A DNA stretch of 64,000 bases from Vibrio sp. B1FLJ16 (GCF_905175385.1 NZ_HG992749.1:62001-126000), one strand, 5' to 3'; counted from the first letter of the stretch, positions 34,421-43,928 are shown. Translations and numbers: made by a program. Notes: a model not told the origin generated them from the sequence alone.

Positions 34421-34514
34421 CGCCGGTGAAGACGATCGCGAGTAGAGTAGACAAAGCAAAAGATCGGAGGGCAAAAATAGAGAAGGTAAAGCGAAGGGAA
34501 AAAGGTGAGCAGAG

Positions 34515-34913
34515 CTACTCACCTTGGGGTAGATGTTTTTCCAGCTCGTCGTTTTCGACTTGCAACGCCGCCACCCAGTACGAGACCAGCGCTGTTAAGT
34601 TGGCATCATCCAACTCTCGGAGGAGCTGTTTTAACTCACTCAGTAATTGCGCATTCATAAAATGCATCTCTTTATAATTACCGAGAGTAGCAATTCCCGT
34701 TTTGTTGGCGTGTTCTGCGATAAAGTCGTCGCCATTTTGATCAAAAAACAGGTCGACCATTTTTTTGATCATCACTTTTTCTATTTTAACGAACCGATAG
34801 GCTGATCGAGCAATATTCATATGTGAATGAGGATCGACAAGCGGTAAACACGTTTGGCGATGGTGCGCCATTTTAATGAGTAATTCCCTTACTCGCGTAT
34901 TATTCAATGTCAT
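34515..34913 (-). CDS. Hypothetical helical protein
   Basis: The 132-residue protein is soluble and helical, with His-rich stretches (MAHHRQTC, DPHSHMN) in the N-terminal third. I do not recognise the family. It ends convergent with the phosphatase/kinase fusion gene, 94 bases away. Its base composition is like that of its neighbours. Its place among stress genes is the only hint at a role. Confidence 0.7.
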   Translation of the reverse strand: MTLNNTRVRELLIKMAHHRQTCLPLVDPHSHMNIARSAYRFVKIEKVMIKKMVDLFFDQNGDDFIAEHANKTGIATLGNYKEMHFMNAQLLSELKQLLRELDDANLTALVSYWVAALQVENDELEKHLPQGE

Positions 34914-35028
34914 ACTGACCTCTTTTCAGTATTTCAGCATTATGCTTTGGAATGTGTGAATATTCATCAATGGTTCTGAATAAGAATGGCCAATAATGTT
35001 GACCATTCTTTTTAGGGTTATTTATCGA

Positions 35029-35460
35029 TTAGCTGATCAGGCTAATGTTGCTGAGTTTTTCTTTACAGCTTTTGATGTCACTGCGCACTTTGAGTAGCAC
35101 GGCATTATCTGCTTGCTCTGGCTGCGCGGTGATGACGTTTTCGATCTCTTTCAATACCTTACTTTCCACGCCTTCGAGCTGTTCCAAGTACATCGATTCT
35201 TTGTCTGACGACACTTCTTTCATTACATCACTGTACACTTCGCGTGCCTTGATGGTGTAAGACACGGGCGTGTCGTCGGCAGTTTGAGGATTCGCAATCG
35301 CATAAGGCTTCAACTCTAATGCGGCGTGTTCTCGTACATGAACCAGATCCTGCAATACATGGTTTAGCGATGTGTTGTCGATGTTATCAATCGCTTTCTT
35401 GTAAATATCATTACCGCTGTGAATAAGCTCAATGATTGAGGCGATGTTTTCATTTCTCAT
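35029..35460 (-). CDS. DUF2383 / PA2169-type four-helix-bundle protein
   Basis: The 143-residue protein has the all-helical ferritin-like pattern of the PA2169/DUF2383 family: ASIIELIHSGNDIYKKA, DLVHVREHAALELKPY and YLEQLEGVESKVLKE. Its function is unknown; members are often stress-induced. Its leader contains a perfect 38-bp tandem duplication. A TCTCCTTT ribosome-binding site (minus strand AAGGAGA) lies just before the ATG. Confidence 0.87.
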   Translation of the reverse strand: MRNENIASIIELIHSGNDIYKKAIDNIDNTSLNHVLQDLVHVREHAALELKPYAIANPQTADDTPVSYTIKAREVYSDVMKEVSSDKESMYLEQLEGVESKVLKEIENVITAQPEQADNAVLLKVRSDIKSCKEKLSNISLIS

Positions 35461-35472
35461 ATCTTCTCCTTT

Positions 35473-35548
35473 ATTTTACTGCGGATACTTTATTGCAGTG
35501 TTTAAGTGCAATTTTACTGCGGATACTTTATTGCAGTGTTTAAGTGCA
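35473..35548. repeat. Perfect 38-bp tandem duplication in the DUF2383 leader
   Basis: The 38 bases at 35473-35510 are repeated without change at 35511-35548. Each copy contains an ACTGC...GCAGT inverted repeat. The position just upstream of a start codon means that it may double a promoter or an operator. Confidence 0.95.
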
Positions 35549-35822
35549 ATTTATATTGCAACGACTTAGTCATTAAATATGACCAATATTTATCACGTGG
35601 CATTTTATATCTAGCATTTTGTATGCCATGAATATTGAATGTGAGTGATGCCAGACAATATAAGGAGTAAGAATGGAGGTGGTTATTTATTGCGCGTGAT
35701 TGCTTGTGGGGAATAAGAAAAAATTACAAATAAGAATCCATTCAAAGGAAATAATTACAGGTCATTTTGCAATGGCTGAAGATATTTGAGTTCTATTTCA
35801 ATAAAAACAATGACTTATCAAC

Positions 35823-35839
35823 TTGGCATGGTAATCGCT
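35823..35839 (+). promoter_or_regulatory. Probable sigma-54 promoter of the YqjD-like operon
   Basis: TTGGCATG-GTAA-TCGCT has GG at 35825-35826 and GC at 35837-35838, 12 bases apart, and departs from consensus at two places. It lies 105 bases before the ATG at 35944 and inside the upstream extension of that open frame, which supports the later start. Confidence 0.7.
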
Positions 35840-35943
35840 GTATCACTCATGAGGAAACGAAAAAAATTCACTTTTATCAGATTACTTATCAGCGGAATCA
35901 CAACCGCTTAATCCAAGGTAATCTCAATCATTGGAGGCTAGTT

Positions 35944-36192
35944 ATGACTAATACAAAAGAAAGCGCAGTAAAACCTCAAGAGCAATTTGAAGAAGCGTAT
36001 CACCTTGCAGGGCAAGCCACTTCCGAAGCGGTTGGCGCAATGAAAGAACATGCCAAAGAAAAGCTGGAAGTTGGCGCGGAGAACATTCAACAAGCGACCA
36101 AATCCGCAGAAAACGTCATTAAAGAGCGTCCGCTGTTGAGTATCGGTTGTGCATTCCTGGCGGGTTGGGCTGTCTCTAAGCTCATCAAATAG
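35944..36192 (+). CDS. DUF883 / YqjD-like membrane-anchored protein
   Basis: The 82-residue protein has a helical N-terminal part (residues 10-60, Ala/Glu/Lys-rich) and a single C-terminal membrane anchor (SIGCAFLAGWAVSKLIK). E. coli YqjD and ElaB have this form and bind stationary-phase ribosomes to the membrane. The frame is open back to 35767, but GGAGG lies 7 bases before the ATG at 35944 and a promoter-like element lies in the extension. It leads a four-gene run ending in the AI-2E family gene. Confidence 0.9.
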   Translation: MTNTKESAVKPQEQFEEAYHLAGQATSEAVGAMKEHAKEKLEVGAENIQQATKSAENVIKERPLLSIGCAFLAGWAVSKLIK

Positions 36193-36235
36193 GTCTGTTC
36201 CTAACATTTCGCTTTAATCATGAAGGAAGAGTTCT

Positions 36236-36748
36236 ATGAATGACTCCGAGCATACCATCAATGAGCGCCAAGGCTCGGCTACTGCAGACAGTAGCCGAGC
36301 CCTAAACGGGGCTAAAAATCAGGAAGTTGAACAAGCCATTAATGGGCTACGAGCCATTTTGTCGCAGATTGACGACCTTTCGACGTCACTGCGAACGTGG
36401 TCGGGCTCGACGTTGGATTTGTTTCTGCTAGAGATGAAAGTCAACGTAGCGGCTGCGCGTCAAATCGTGATATTCAGTATCATTTTTACGCTGCTGTCGG
36501 TGTTGTTTATCTTCAGTGTGTGTTTGGCAGCGGGCATGGTGACGTACTACTTTACCGCTCAAATATTGCTAAGTGTTGGCGTGTTTATTGTTTCGTTGGG
36601 GTTGGCGCTAGTTGGTCTGGCGTGGTGGCAGAAGCGACTGACGTACTTCCTTGGTTTCAAAAATACAACCGACCAATTGCAGGAGGGCTGGCATGCGTTC
36701 TCTAACCAAACTCGACCGAGCCATGCAGATAAAACGCATCGAGGGTAA
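36236..36748 (+). CDS. YqjE/phage-holin-family membrane protein
   Basis: The 170-residue protein has two membrane helices in the middle (VIFSIIFTLLSVLFIFSVC and a second at about 105-128), as in YqjE (DUF1469). It follows the YqjD-like gene, as in the E. coli yqjCDEK arrangement. The reading frame overlaps the next gene by 56 bases. Its function is unknown. Confidence 0.87.
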   Translation: MNDSEHTINERQGSATADSSRALNGAKNQEVEQAINGLRAILSQIDDLSTSLRTWSGSTLDLFLLEMKVNVAAARQIVIFSIIFTLLSVLFIFSVCLAAGMVTYYFTAQILLSVGVFIVSLGLALVGLAWWQKRLTYFLGFKNTTDQLQEGWHAFSNQTRPSHADKTHRG

Positions 36749-37040
36749 AGCAGCTCTGGAGCAATGTTTGTTGGATAAACAAACCCTCAAATTTACCTCG
36801 AACCGATTCGTGCGAGAATACCCATGGACAGCGCTTGGGTTGAGCGCTTTTGCCGCGATTGCTGTTGCAAACGCTGGGCGACTGTCTCGCGTCACGTCAT
36901 CTCTCTCCTCCATCAGTTTGTTGCTTAATGGCGCGATGGATATGAGTGGTCAGTTAGCCAAATCTTCTTCATCGTCTGCTACATCTTTAAAAGTGGCTGG
37001 TGACGAAGCGGCTCAACCATCCGATTTACCACCTCAATAG
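36693..37040 (+). CDS. YqjK-like protein
   Basis: The 115-residue protein has a basic N-terminal helix (TKLDRAMQIKRIEGK) and a short hydrophobic segment (WTALGLSAFAAIAVANAG). The start at 36693 follows AGGAGGG and is preferred over an upstream ATG at 36651. Position after YqjD- and YqjE-like genes supports the YqjK assignment; sequence similarity is weak to the eye. The AI-2E gene starts 8 bases after its stop. Confidence 0.75.
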   Translation: MRSLTKLDRAMQIKRIEGKAALEQCLLDKQTLKFTSNRFVREYPWTALGLSAFAAIAVANAGRLSRVTSSLSSISLLLNGAMDMSGQLAKSSSSSATSLKVAGDEAAQPSDLPPQ

Positions 37041-37048
37041 AGGCGCGT

Positions 37049-38059
37049 ATGAGTGGAAAATTAAACCTTCCCGTTAATACCGTGATTGGTGTATCTCTGC
37101 TGGTTTTATTGCTTGTCCCAGCGCTGTACTTCGCCAAATCAGTGCTGCTACCTATGGTGATTAGCACGTTTGTGGCGCTGCTGTTTAGCCCGCTGATCAA
37201 TTATTTTGAAGACAAAGGCTGGCCACGCACGATAACGGTGGTGATAACGCTAACGTTGTTGGTGAGTGCTTCAATACTCGGTTTATCGGCGATGTCAGAA
37301 CCCGCGAAACAATGGTGGGCTGAGTTGCCAAGCATCATCAAAAACGTTTCGCAGGAAGTGAATGAAGTGACCAAAACGTCGTCAGAGCACATGAATGCGC
37401 CGCTTGAACTCGCCAGTGACATGAACATTAACGAGGTGGGCAACAACACGGTGTTTTCTCTGCTCAAAGCGCTCGCGACCACCACACCAACGCTGTTAAT
37501 TCAGGCGATGATTGTGCTGTTTATGGTTTATTTCATGCTTAATCATGGTCGAAGTCTATTTCGTAAATCGGTATCGCGTTTGAGTGGTTTTTCGAAACAA
37601 CGTCAGGCGGTGGAGTTGGTGCAGGCTTTGCAGAAAGATTTATCGCGCTACATCGGCACCATTACTTTGGTCAATGCGGGTTTAGGGCTTTGTCTTGGGT
37701 TGGTGTTTTTTGTCCTCGGCCTTGAAGATCCTTTTCTATGGGGGGCGTTTGCGGGTGTGATGAATTTCGCTCCGTATTTGGGGCCAGTGATTTCGATGGT
37801 GAGCTTTGGTTTTGTCGCGTACCTGCAGCTGGATTCGGTCAGTTTTACGCTGACGGTGGTGTCGATATACTTGTTGTTGAATTTGATTGAGAGTCAGTTG
37901 GTCACCCCAACCTTGCTGGGTAAGCGTTTTAACCTCAACCCGTTAGTGATCTTTATGTGGCTAGTCTTTTGGGGTTGGTTGTGGGGCGGAATGGGGCTGT
38001 TGATTGGCGTGCCGCTATTGGTGTGCATTAACATTTTGGCGGATCGTTTGGCGCTTTGA
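37049..38059 (+). CDS. AI-2E transporter family (PerM/YdiK-like) membrane protein
   Basis: The 336-residue protein has about seven or eight membrane segments with the family patterns LPMVISTFVALLFSPL and GAFAGVMNFAPYLGPV. Despite the family name, most members do not carry autoinducer-2; some act as ion or solute exporters. It is the last gene of the YqjD-like operon and ends 14 bases before a broken EAL gene on the other strand. Confidence 0.9.
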   Translation: MSGKLNLPVNTVIGVSLLVLLLVPALYFAKSVLLPMVISTFVALLFSPLINYFEDKGWPRTITVVITLTLLVSASILGLSAMSEPAKQWWAELPSIIKNVSQEVNEVTKTSSEHMNAPLELASDMNINEVGNNTVFSLLKALATTTPTLLIQAMIVLFMVYFMLNHGRSLFRKSVSRLSGFSKQRQAVELVQALQKDLSRYIGTITLVNAGLGLCLGLVFFVLGLEDPFLWGAFAGVMNFAPYLGPVISMVSFGFVAYLQLDSVSFTLTVVSIYLLLNLIESQLVTPTLLGKRFNLNPLVIFMWLVFWGWLWGGMGLLIGVPLLVCINILADRLAL

Positions 38060-38073
38060 GGTTCGACGAATAT

Positions 38074-38250
38074 CTAACCGCAAAGCGGCCACTTTGTTGA
38101 AAGTTGTCTTTGGTTAAACAACTTTTCCGCCGCAATGGGTGGAATGAGTAAATATCCCTGACCGTAGATACGTTCTTTGTCGACCAGGTAAGCTACTTGT
38201 TCTTTCGTCTCGATGCCTTCGGCCACGACTTTGGGTGTAACTTTATTATT
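38074..38250 (-). pseudogene. C-terminal remnant of an EAL-domain protein
   Basis: The minus strand encodes about 58 residues that match the end of an EAL domain (PKVVAEGIETKEQVAYL, YGQGYLLIPP), closely like the end of the GGDEF-EAL protein at 38677. It stops at TAG (38074-38076). Upstream of the match the frame meets a stop, so the rest of the gene is missing. It is a recombination or deletion scar. Confidence 0.88.
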
Positions 38251-38283
38251 TCAAGATAGTCACTTTAGGAATGTGATGTCGAG

Positions 38284-38364
38284 TCTCATCTTTGGTTTTT
38301 CCTACTTGCAGCAATTGTGTCTATAGTTTTTACGGTACTTGGAAAGATGAGCATTAATAGATAG
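38284..38364 (+). pseudogene. C-terminal remnant of a DUF1328 gene
   Basis: The plus strand encodes HLWFFLLAAIVSIV and onwards to a stop at 38362-38364, matching the end of the intact DUF1328 protein at 31843-32019 (FLL-x2-IVSIVF-x2-LGK). The first half of the gene is gone. It stands before the second lipoprotein copy at the same spacing as in the intact pair. Confidence 0.88.
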
Positions 38365-38372
38365 GAGTTCAC

Positions 38373-38603
38373 ATGCGTAATACACCATTTGTTTATCGTT
38401 TACTTGCAGTTCTCGGTTTGGTATTTGCTATTGCAGCATGTACTGATGAGGGGCCAATGGAAGAGGCAGGCAAATCACTGGATAACGCTGCGGAAGAGGC
38501 GGGGCAAACACTGGATGATGCGGCAGAAGACACAAAAGACGCGGTAAAAGAAGAGTGTGAGAAGCTTAAAGAAAGCATGAACGCCGACGACACTGATTGT
38601 TAA
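38373..38603 (+). CDS. Small entericidin-like lipoprotein, second copy
   Basis: The 76-residue precursor is a paralogue of the protein at 32028. It has the same layout (RLLAVLGLVFAIAAC lipobox, then TDEGPMEEAGKSLD), but an extra acidic repeat (AAEEAGQTLDDAAEDT) lengthens the helix. AGGAG precedes the ATG. Its natural upstream partner, the DUF1328 gene, is truncated, so its promoter may be lost or replaced. Confidence 0.87.
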   Translation: MRNTPFVYRLLAVLGLVFAIAACTDEGPMEEAGKSLDNAAEEAGQTLDDAAEDTKDAVKEECEKLKESMNADDTDC

Positions 38604-38627
38604 GCGTAATTTGTATCAGAAAACATC

Positions 38628-38653
38628 AAAGGGCGGCACTACAGCCGCCCTTT
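38628..38653. terminator. Bidirectional terminator
   Basis: AAAGGGCGGC-ACTACA-GCCGCCCTTT lies between the lipoprotein gene and the convergent GGDEF-EAL gene. Confidence 0.88.
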
Positions 38654-38676
38654 ATATTTTTCAGACAGACGTCAAA

Positions 38677-41112
38677 CTAACCGAACAGTGTCTCCGGGCT
38701 AACGGGAGGGCTGAAAAGGAACCCCTGCCCGTAAATGCACCCGCCATCTGACAGGTACTTTGCCTGCTCCGAAGTTTCTATCCCTTCTGCTACAACTTTC
38801 AGTGATAAAGTCTTACTCATAGCAATGATTGCGTTGACGATAGCATTACTGTCACCATGCCCAGGAATGTCTTTGACGAAGGAGCGGTCTATTTTCAGTT
38901 TGTTGATCGGCAAGCCTTTGAGGTATGACAGAGAGGAGTAGCCTGTACCAAAATCATCCAAAGAAATTTCAATGCCGAGATCCCTGAGTTTATTCAGTGA
39001 GGCGATGGCTTGCTGCGGGTCGTTCAGTAAAAAGCTTTCGGTAATTTCGATGTCGAGATAGTGCGCAGGAAAGCCGGTTTCCTGAAGTATCATGCCAAGT
39101 CGCGCGATAAAGTTGGATTGCTGCAGTTGCAGTGCTGAAACGTTCACTGCGATTTTGCCGAAATTAATGCCTGCTGCCAGCCATGACTGACCTTGTAAGC
39201 AGGCCTGTCTGAGTACCCACTCACCAATGCTCTGGATAAGCCCGGTCTTTTCTGCAATAGGAATAAAATCAGCGGGGGATACCATGCCGAATTCAGGATG
39301 CTGCCAACGCAGCAGGGCTTCTACGCCCACAATACTTTTTTGCTCCAGGCAGTATTGAGGCTGGTATGCCAGATGCAGTTGCTGCTGCTCGATAGCCTGA
39401 TGTAATGCTGAATGAATCCGCAAGTGTGAGATGGACTTGTCGGTCAGGTCTGGCGAATAGAATGCGTAGCCATTACGTCCATTTTGTTTTGCCAGATGCT
39501 TTGCAGTATCGGCATTTTTCAGCAGGGTTTCGCTGTCTTGTCCGTCGGATGGGTACAGTGCAATACCAATACTTGCGGAAACACGAAGTGAGTCGTGACT
39601 GGCGAGCTTAAACGGACGCTGGAATAAGCCCAGTATGTTTTCTACCGTCTCAATCAGAGTAACATCGCTCTGGACATCGGGAAGAATAATAACAAACTCG
39701 TCTCCGCTGATACGAGATACATGTGCACTGAGATGTAGGGTGTTGCGCAGACGTGTTGCTAACTTGGCCAGCAGTTGATCACCACACAGATGACCCATAC
39801 TGTCGTTGATGTGTTTAAAATGATCAATGTCGAGGAACAGCGTGGCGAAGCTTTGGGTGCTCTTTTGACCTTCTTCGATGTGCTGCTCAAGTAAACTCTG
39901 TAAATGTGAGCGGTTTGGCAGGTTAGTCAATGGGTCATAAAACGCCATTCTTTGCAGCTTTTCCTCATGCGCTTTACGCACTGAGATGTCTTCAAACACG
40001 CAGATATAGTTACTTAACTGATCTTTGTCGTCCATGACCGCGCTAATGGTAGCAAGCTGAGGATAAAAGCTGCCATCTTTCTTGCGGTTGATAAATTCAC
40101 CTGTCCACTGACCTTTGCTTTCGATGTCCTGCCACACCTTCTGATAAAAATCGTTATCATGATGTCCTGAGCGGAGAATTCTCGGCGTCAGACCTTGAAC
40201 TTCTTTTGCGCTGTAGCCCGTAATATGAGTAAACGCAGCGTTAACATCGATAATGCGCGCGTCACTATTAGTGACGATCATACCTTCTTGTGAGTTATTG
40301 AAGATCTTTGATGCCAGCGTCAGCTGTGTTTCGATCGTCTTTCTGCGTGTAATGTTACGCGTCATGCCGAGCACGCCGATCAGTTCACCTGTCTGATTGC
40401 GTACTGGTGACTTAACGGTTTCCAGCCACTTTACACCATTGCTCTCATCTTTTTGCCGGCACTCTTCGATAATAATCTGGTTGCCCGTTTCGATAACAGA
40501 AGCGTCGGCACTGATGAACTTGTCTGCGCGCTGCGGACTGAAAAGGTCAAAATCGTTTTTGCCGATGATCTCGTGATTGGTTTTTTGCCAGGCTCTCTCA
40601 ACACTCCGGTTTGTCATGGCATATCGGCCATCCGTGCCTTTAATCCAGATGTGGTCTTCAAGGCTATTGATAAACTCCTGGAGTGATGGCAGCTGGCTCA
40701 GGGTTTGGGTCTTCTCTTGTTGGTCATGCTGGCTTGCATCAAAACTGAAGCGGCCTGCCAGTGCGCTCATCCACGCCGGAATCATCTGATTTTTGAGCTC
40801 TGAGTATGTCAGCGCTATGGCGGCGCACAACTCACCATTTGGTAACCACACCGGCCAAATGCTGATGGCTTTACTTCCCAGCTCACTGTTCACTGGGTTG
40901 AACTGTAAGGGAGAAAATTGTTCAGTGGTCTGCTCAATGATGCTGATAATTGCGCTGTGGTCTGCAGGGGAAGTTGAGACCTCGCCGGGAATCCATTGCT
41001 GGCTGTGGCTGAGGAGATAAACATGTCCCTCAGCTTGGTTGGCATCACAGCACTGCTGCAGAGCGTGTTGCCAGTCTTCTGATAAACAAGACGGAATAGA
41101 GAAGCGAAACAT
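38677..41112 (-). CDS. PAS-PAS-GGDEF-EAL cyclic-di-GMP protein
   Basis: The 811-residue cytoplasmic protein has an N-terminal region of about 145 residues, two PAS domains (about 145-265 and 266-390; the second contains SDARIIDVNAAFTHITGYS), a GGDEF domain with SGDEF at 469-473, and an EAL domain with EAL at 598-600 followed by LRWQHPE. SGDEF is a tolerated variant, so both synthesis and breakdown of cyclic di-GMP are possible. There is no membrane segment. A broken relative of its last exon-like segment (the EAL tail) lies 430 bases downstream. Confidence 0.95.
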   Translation of the reverse strand: MFRFSIPSCLSEDWQHALQQCCDANQAEGHVYLLSHSQQWIPGEVSTSPADHSAIISIIEQTTEQFSPLQFNPVNSELGSKAISIWPVWLPNGELCAAIALTYSELKNQMIPAWMSALAGRFSFDASQHDQQEKTQTLSQLPSLQEFINSLEDHIWIKGTDGRYAMTNRSVERAWQKTNHEIIGKNDFDLFSPQRADKFISADASVIETGNQIIIEECRQKDESNGVKWLETVKSPVRNQTGELIGVLGMTRNITRRKTIETQLTLASKIFNNSQEGMIVTNSDARIIDVNAAFTHITGYSAKEVQGLTPRILRSGHHDNDFYQKVWQDIESKGQWTGEFINRKKDGSFYPQLATISAVMDDKDQLSNYICVFEDISVRKAHEEKLQRMAFYDPLTNLPNRSHLQSLLEQHIEEGQKSTQSFATLFLDIDHFKHINDSMGHLCGDQLLAKLATRLRNTLHLSAHVSRISGDEFVIILPDVQSDVTLIETVENILGLFQRPFKLASHDSLRVSASIGIALYPSDGQDSETLLKNADTAKHLAKQNGRNGYAFYSPDLTDKSISHLRIHSALHQAIEQQQLHLAYQPQYCLEQKSIVGVEALLRWQHPEFGMVSPADFIPIAEKTGLIQSIGEWVLRQACLQGQSWLAAGINFGKIAVNVSALQLQQSNFIARLGMILQETGFPAHYLDIEITESFLLNDPQQAIASLNKLRDLGIEISLDDFGTGYSSLSYLKGLPINKLKIDRSFVKDIPGHGDSNAIVNAIIAMSKTLSLKVVAEGIETSEQAKYLSDGGCIYGQGFLFSPPVSPETLFG

Positions 41113-41266
41113 AATTAGTAGAGTATCCTGGAACGCCCATAAATATTGTTATAGAAACATTACAATTCAAGAGGCTATTGGGCTATGGATGTATCGTACT
41201 AAAGGTCTAGATAATTCCAAGCAATAGAATGCTTTAGTTTAGAAAAATGCGAATTGATAACGTTTT

Positions 41267-42178
41267 TCATTGAGAAGCCTGCGTTGTTTTCTGTTTTTTC
41301 TTGCCGAGCGTCACTTGTTGAATGACCAATCCACTGATGATCAGTATCAGCCCAATCAGAGTCGATGGGTGAATTTCCTCACCTATAATGGAAGCCAGCA
41401 GCATGAGAGAGATAAATGGTGAGGCAAAAATCAGGTTACTGATGCGGGCGGTATTTTGTGTGGACTTCAGTGCGCTTAGCCAAAGAACGAACGTAATGCC
41501 CATTTCAAACAGGCCGACGTAAGTGACCGCAGCCCACCCTTTGGCTGAAATGGTTTCCCAGCTTGCCCCTTCATACACACTCAGAAATATAGTGAGAGGA
41601 ATGGCTACCAAAAAGCCAAGCAATACGCCAATCACCGGATCGGCTTTATTTTTGGTGTTGAGAATCCAGTAGCCGGCCCACAGTAGCGTTGAAAGCAGTG
41701 CGAGTCCGACACCGAGTGGGCTTTCAAACTCCATTCCCAGAACGTTGCCCTGAGTGGCAATCACAATCACACCTAAATAGCTAAATGCGCAGGCTATCCA
41801 GTCTTTGGTGCGAATTTTCTGGCCGAGAAATACCGCAGCCATAAGAGTCAGGGTAATCGCCCAGCTGTAGTTAATGGCTTGTGCCTGTGATGCAGGCAGC
41901 AAATCATAAGCTTTGAACAGGATCAGATAGTAAGCTAACGGGTTAATCAGCCCCAGCAGCAGGTAATACCAGGGATTAGAGGCAAAAGTGCCGGTAAGCT
42001 GATTTAGCTTGCCTTGAATGCCACACACGATGGTCAGGGCGATAGCAGAAACGATACTGGCAACACACAGCATCTGAACAGGAGTGAACTCGGCTAACGT
42101 GAGCTTAAACGCGGTCGCAACCGTTGACCAAAGTAATACTGCTGAGAGCCCGAATCCTAGGGCGCGACGCTCATTCAT
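41267..42178 (-). CDS. EamA/DMT-family transporter
   Basis: The 303-residue inner-membrane protein has ten hydrophobic segments in two EamA repeats and starts MNERRALGFGLSAVLLWST. The substrate is unknown. It is not close in sequence to the EamA protein at 21830. It is divergent from rmuC, with a 205-base gap in which I see no further gene. Confidence 0.9.
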   Translation of the reverse strand: MNERRALGFGLSAVLLWSTVATAFKLTLAEFTPVQMLCVASIVSAIALTIVCGIQGKLNQLTGTFASNPWYYLLLGLINPLAYYLILFKAYDLLPASQAQAINYSWAITLTLMAAVFLGQKIRTKDWIACAFSYLGVIVIATQGNVLGMEFESPLGVGLALLSTLLWAGYWILNTKNKADPVIGVLLGFLVAIPLTIFLSVYEGASWETISAKGWAAVTYVGLFEMGITFVLWLSALKSTQNTARISNLIFASPFISLMLLASIIGEEIHPSTLIGLILIISGLVIQQVTLGKKKQKTTQASQ

Positions 42179-42383
42179 GATGCCTCTGTATCGTAATGGA
42201 AGGCTCGGTGTTCAGCGGTTGCAGGGAATAACAACCCATTTTGGTGACAAAAAGTCAGGCGAGCCAAAGAATATAATTTTGAATGCGTAGTGTATGCGAG
42301 GATTTTTCATCCAACAAACTGGACATTTATCCAGTGTCTAAATACCATTGATACAGATATAAAACACAGGCTAACCCGCTATT

Positions 42384-43928
42384 ATGCAATGGATTCTTGA
42401 GCACCAGACCCTTATTATCTCTTCTCTTTGTGCAGCTGCTGCCAGCAGTGCCACTGTAGGCTGGTGGATAAAACAGCGTCTTACCACTCAAACGCAGCTT
42501 CTCGAACAACAACTGACTTCAGAAAAACAGCTTCATCTACAGCAACTTGAGCAGGTCAATCAGCGTCTGGCTGACGCGCAGCAAGAGCTGGATGAACTCG
42601 ATGATGAGCGTGATAAAGCCGCCTTTGAAGTACGTCAGTCGCACGGTAAGTTAATGGCTGCGATGGAAAAACTACGCTACTTCGAAGCGGTAAAACAGGA
42701 ACGCCAGCAGTATTTTGAGGAGCTCGGACTGATGCGTGAGCAAAAATCACGTCTGGAAACCCAGCTTCGCGAGCAGCAGGCGCGCCACGAGCAGATGAAT
42801 CAGGCTAATGCGGAGAAACTGCAGATACTCGAGCAAGCCGAAGTCAGGCTTAAGCAGCAGTTTGAGCACCTTGCGAACCAGTTGTTTGAGGAAAAAACCG
42901 CTAAGGTGGATCTGCAAAACCGTCAGAGCCTGGAAGGTCTGCTCTCACCACTGAGAGAGCAGTTGGACGGATTTAAAAAACAGGTCAATGACAGTTTTAG
43001 TCAGGAAGCTAAAGAACGGCATACACTGGTGCATGAGCTGAAAAACCTGCAACGCCTGAATGAACAGATGACGCGTGAAGCAGTCAATCTGACCCAGGCT
43101 CTCAAAGGCGATAACAAGCAGCAAGGCAACTGGGGTGAAGTGGTTTTAGCCAGAGTGTTAGCTGAATCTGGGCTGCGTGAGGGGCATGAATACCAGACTC
43201 AGGTGAACTTGCAGGACGAAGCGGGCAAGCGTTACCAACCTGATGTGATTGTACATCTGCCGCAAAACAAACAGGTCGTGGTCGACTCAAAAATGGCATT
43301 GGTCGCTTACGAACGCTACTTCAACGCTGAAACGGATACAGAGCGGGATCAGGCGTTGAACGCTCACCTTATTGCGCTGCGCGCGCACATTAAGGGTTTG
43401 AGCATGAAGGATTATCACAAGCTGAAAGGTATCCAGAGCCTCGATTATGTGCTGATGTTCATTCCGGTTGAGCCCGCTTTTCAGGTCGCGATTCAGGCGG
43501 ATCCGAGTCTGGTCAAAGACGCTATGGAGCAGAACATCATCCTGGTCAGCCCGACCACACTGCTGGTGGCACTGCGTACCATCGATAACTTATGGCGTAA
43601 TGAGCGTCAGAATGACAACGCCAAACTGATTGCCGAGCGTGCGACCAAGCTCTACGACAAACTGCGTTTGTTTGTGGATGACATGGAAGGGCTTGGCGGT
43701 GCTCTGGACAGAGCCAATCAGTCTTATCAGGGCGCAATGAATAAACTCGCAACGGGGCGTGGTAATGTCATCCGTCAGGCTGAGGGTTTTAAGCATCTCG
43801 GAGTGGAAGTCAAACGTCCTATCTCTTCTGACCTTGTACAGTTGGCACAAAGTGAATCATTTTCGGAAAATGAATCATCAAATGAACCTTTAGTAGAAAG
43901 ACATCCGGCTGAGGATAAAGTAAACTAA
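42384..43928 (+). CDS. rmuC: DNA recombination protein RmuC
   Basis: The 514-residue protein has an N-terminal membrane anchor, a long coiled coil (about 30-190), and the RmuC nuclease-like domain ([34 protein letters not shown]). RmuC limits inversions at short inverted repeats. Its place before ubiE is conserved in gammaproteobacteria. A transcript running on into ubiE is possible. Confidence 0.96.
   Translation: MQWILEHQTLIISSLCAAAASSATVGWWIKQRLTTQTQLLEQQLTSEKQLHLQQLEQVNQRLADAQQELDELDDERDKAAFEVRQSHGKLMAAMEKLRYFEAVKQERQQYFEELGLMREQKSRLETQLREQQARHEQMNQANAEKLQILEQAEVRLKQQFEHLANQLFEEKTAKVDLQNRQSLEGLLSPLREQLDGFKKQVNDSFSQEAKERHTLVHELKNLQRLNEQMTREAVNLTQALKGDNKQQGNWGEVVLARVLAESGLREGHEYQTQVNLQDEAGKRYQPDVIVHLPQNKQVVVDSKMALVAYERYFNAETDTERDQALNAHLIALRAHIKGLSMKDYHKLKGIQSLDYVLMFIPVEPAFQVAIQADPSLVKDAMEQNIILVSPTTLLVALRTIDNLWRNERQNDNAKLIAERATKLYDKLRLFVDDMEGLGGALDRANQSYQGAMNKLATGRGNVIRQAEGFKHLGVEVKRPISSDLVQLAQSESFSENESSNEPLVERHPAEDKVN

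Noticed and set aside
34426..34677. Plus-strand open frame of 83 codons after the phosphatase/kinase fusion
   Set aside because: It overlaps the better-supported minus-strand gene at 34515-34913 and is a composition shadow.
35473..35548. Sigma-54 promoter on the minus strand within the tandem repeat
   Set aside because: The essential GG is missing (TTGCAC) and the spacing to GC is off by two bases.
35597..35620. TGGCA-to-AGCA stretch as a third sigma-54 promoter
   Set aside because: The GG and GC elements are 15 bases apart instead of 12.
35767..35943. N-terminal extension of the YqjD-like gene
   Set aside because: It contains a sigma-54 promoter, and the ATG at 35944 has a near-perfect ribosome-binding site and family-typical length.
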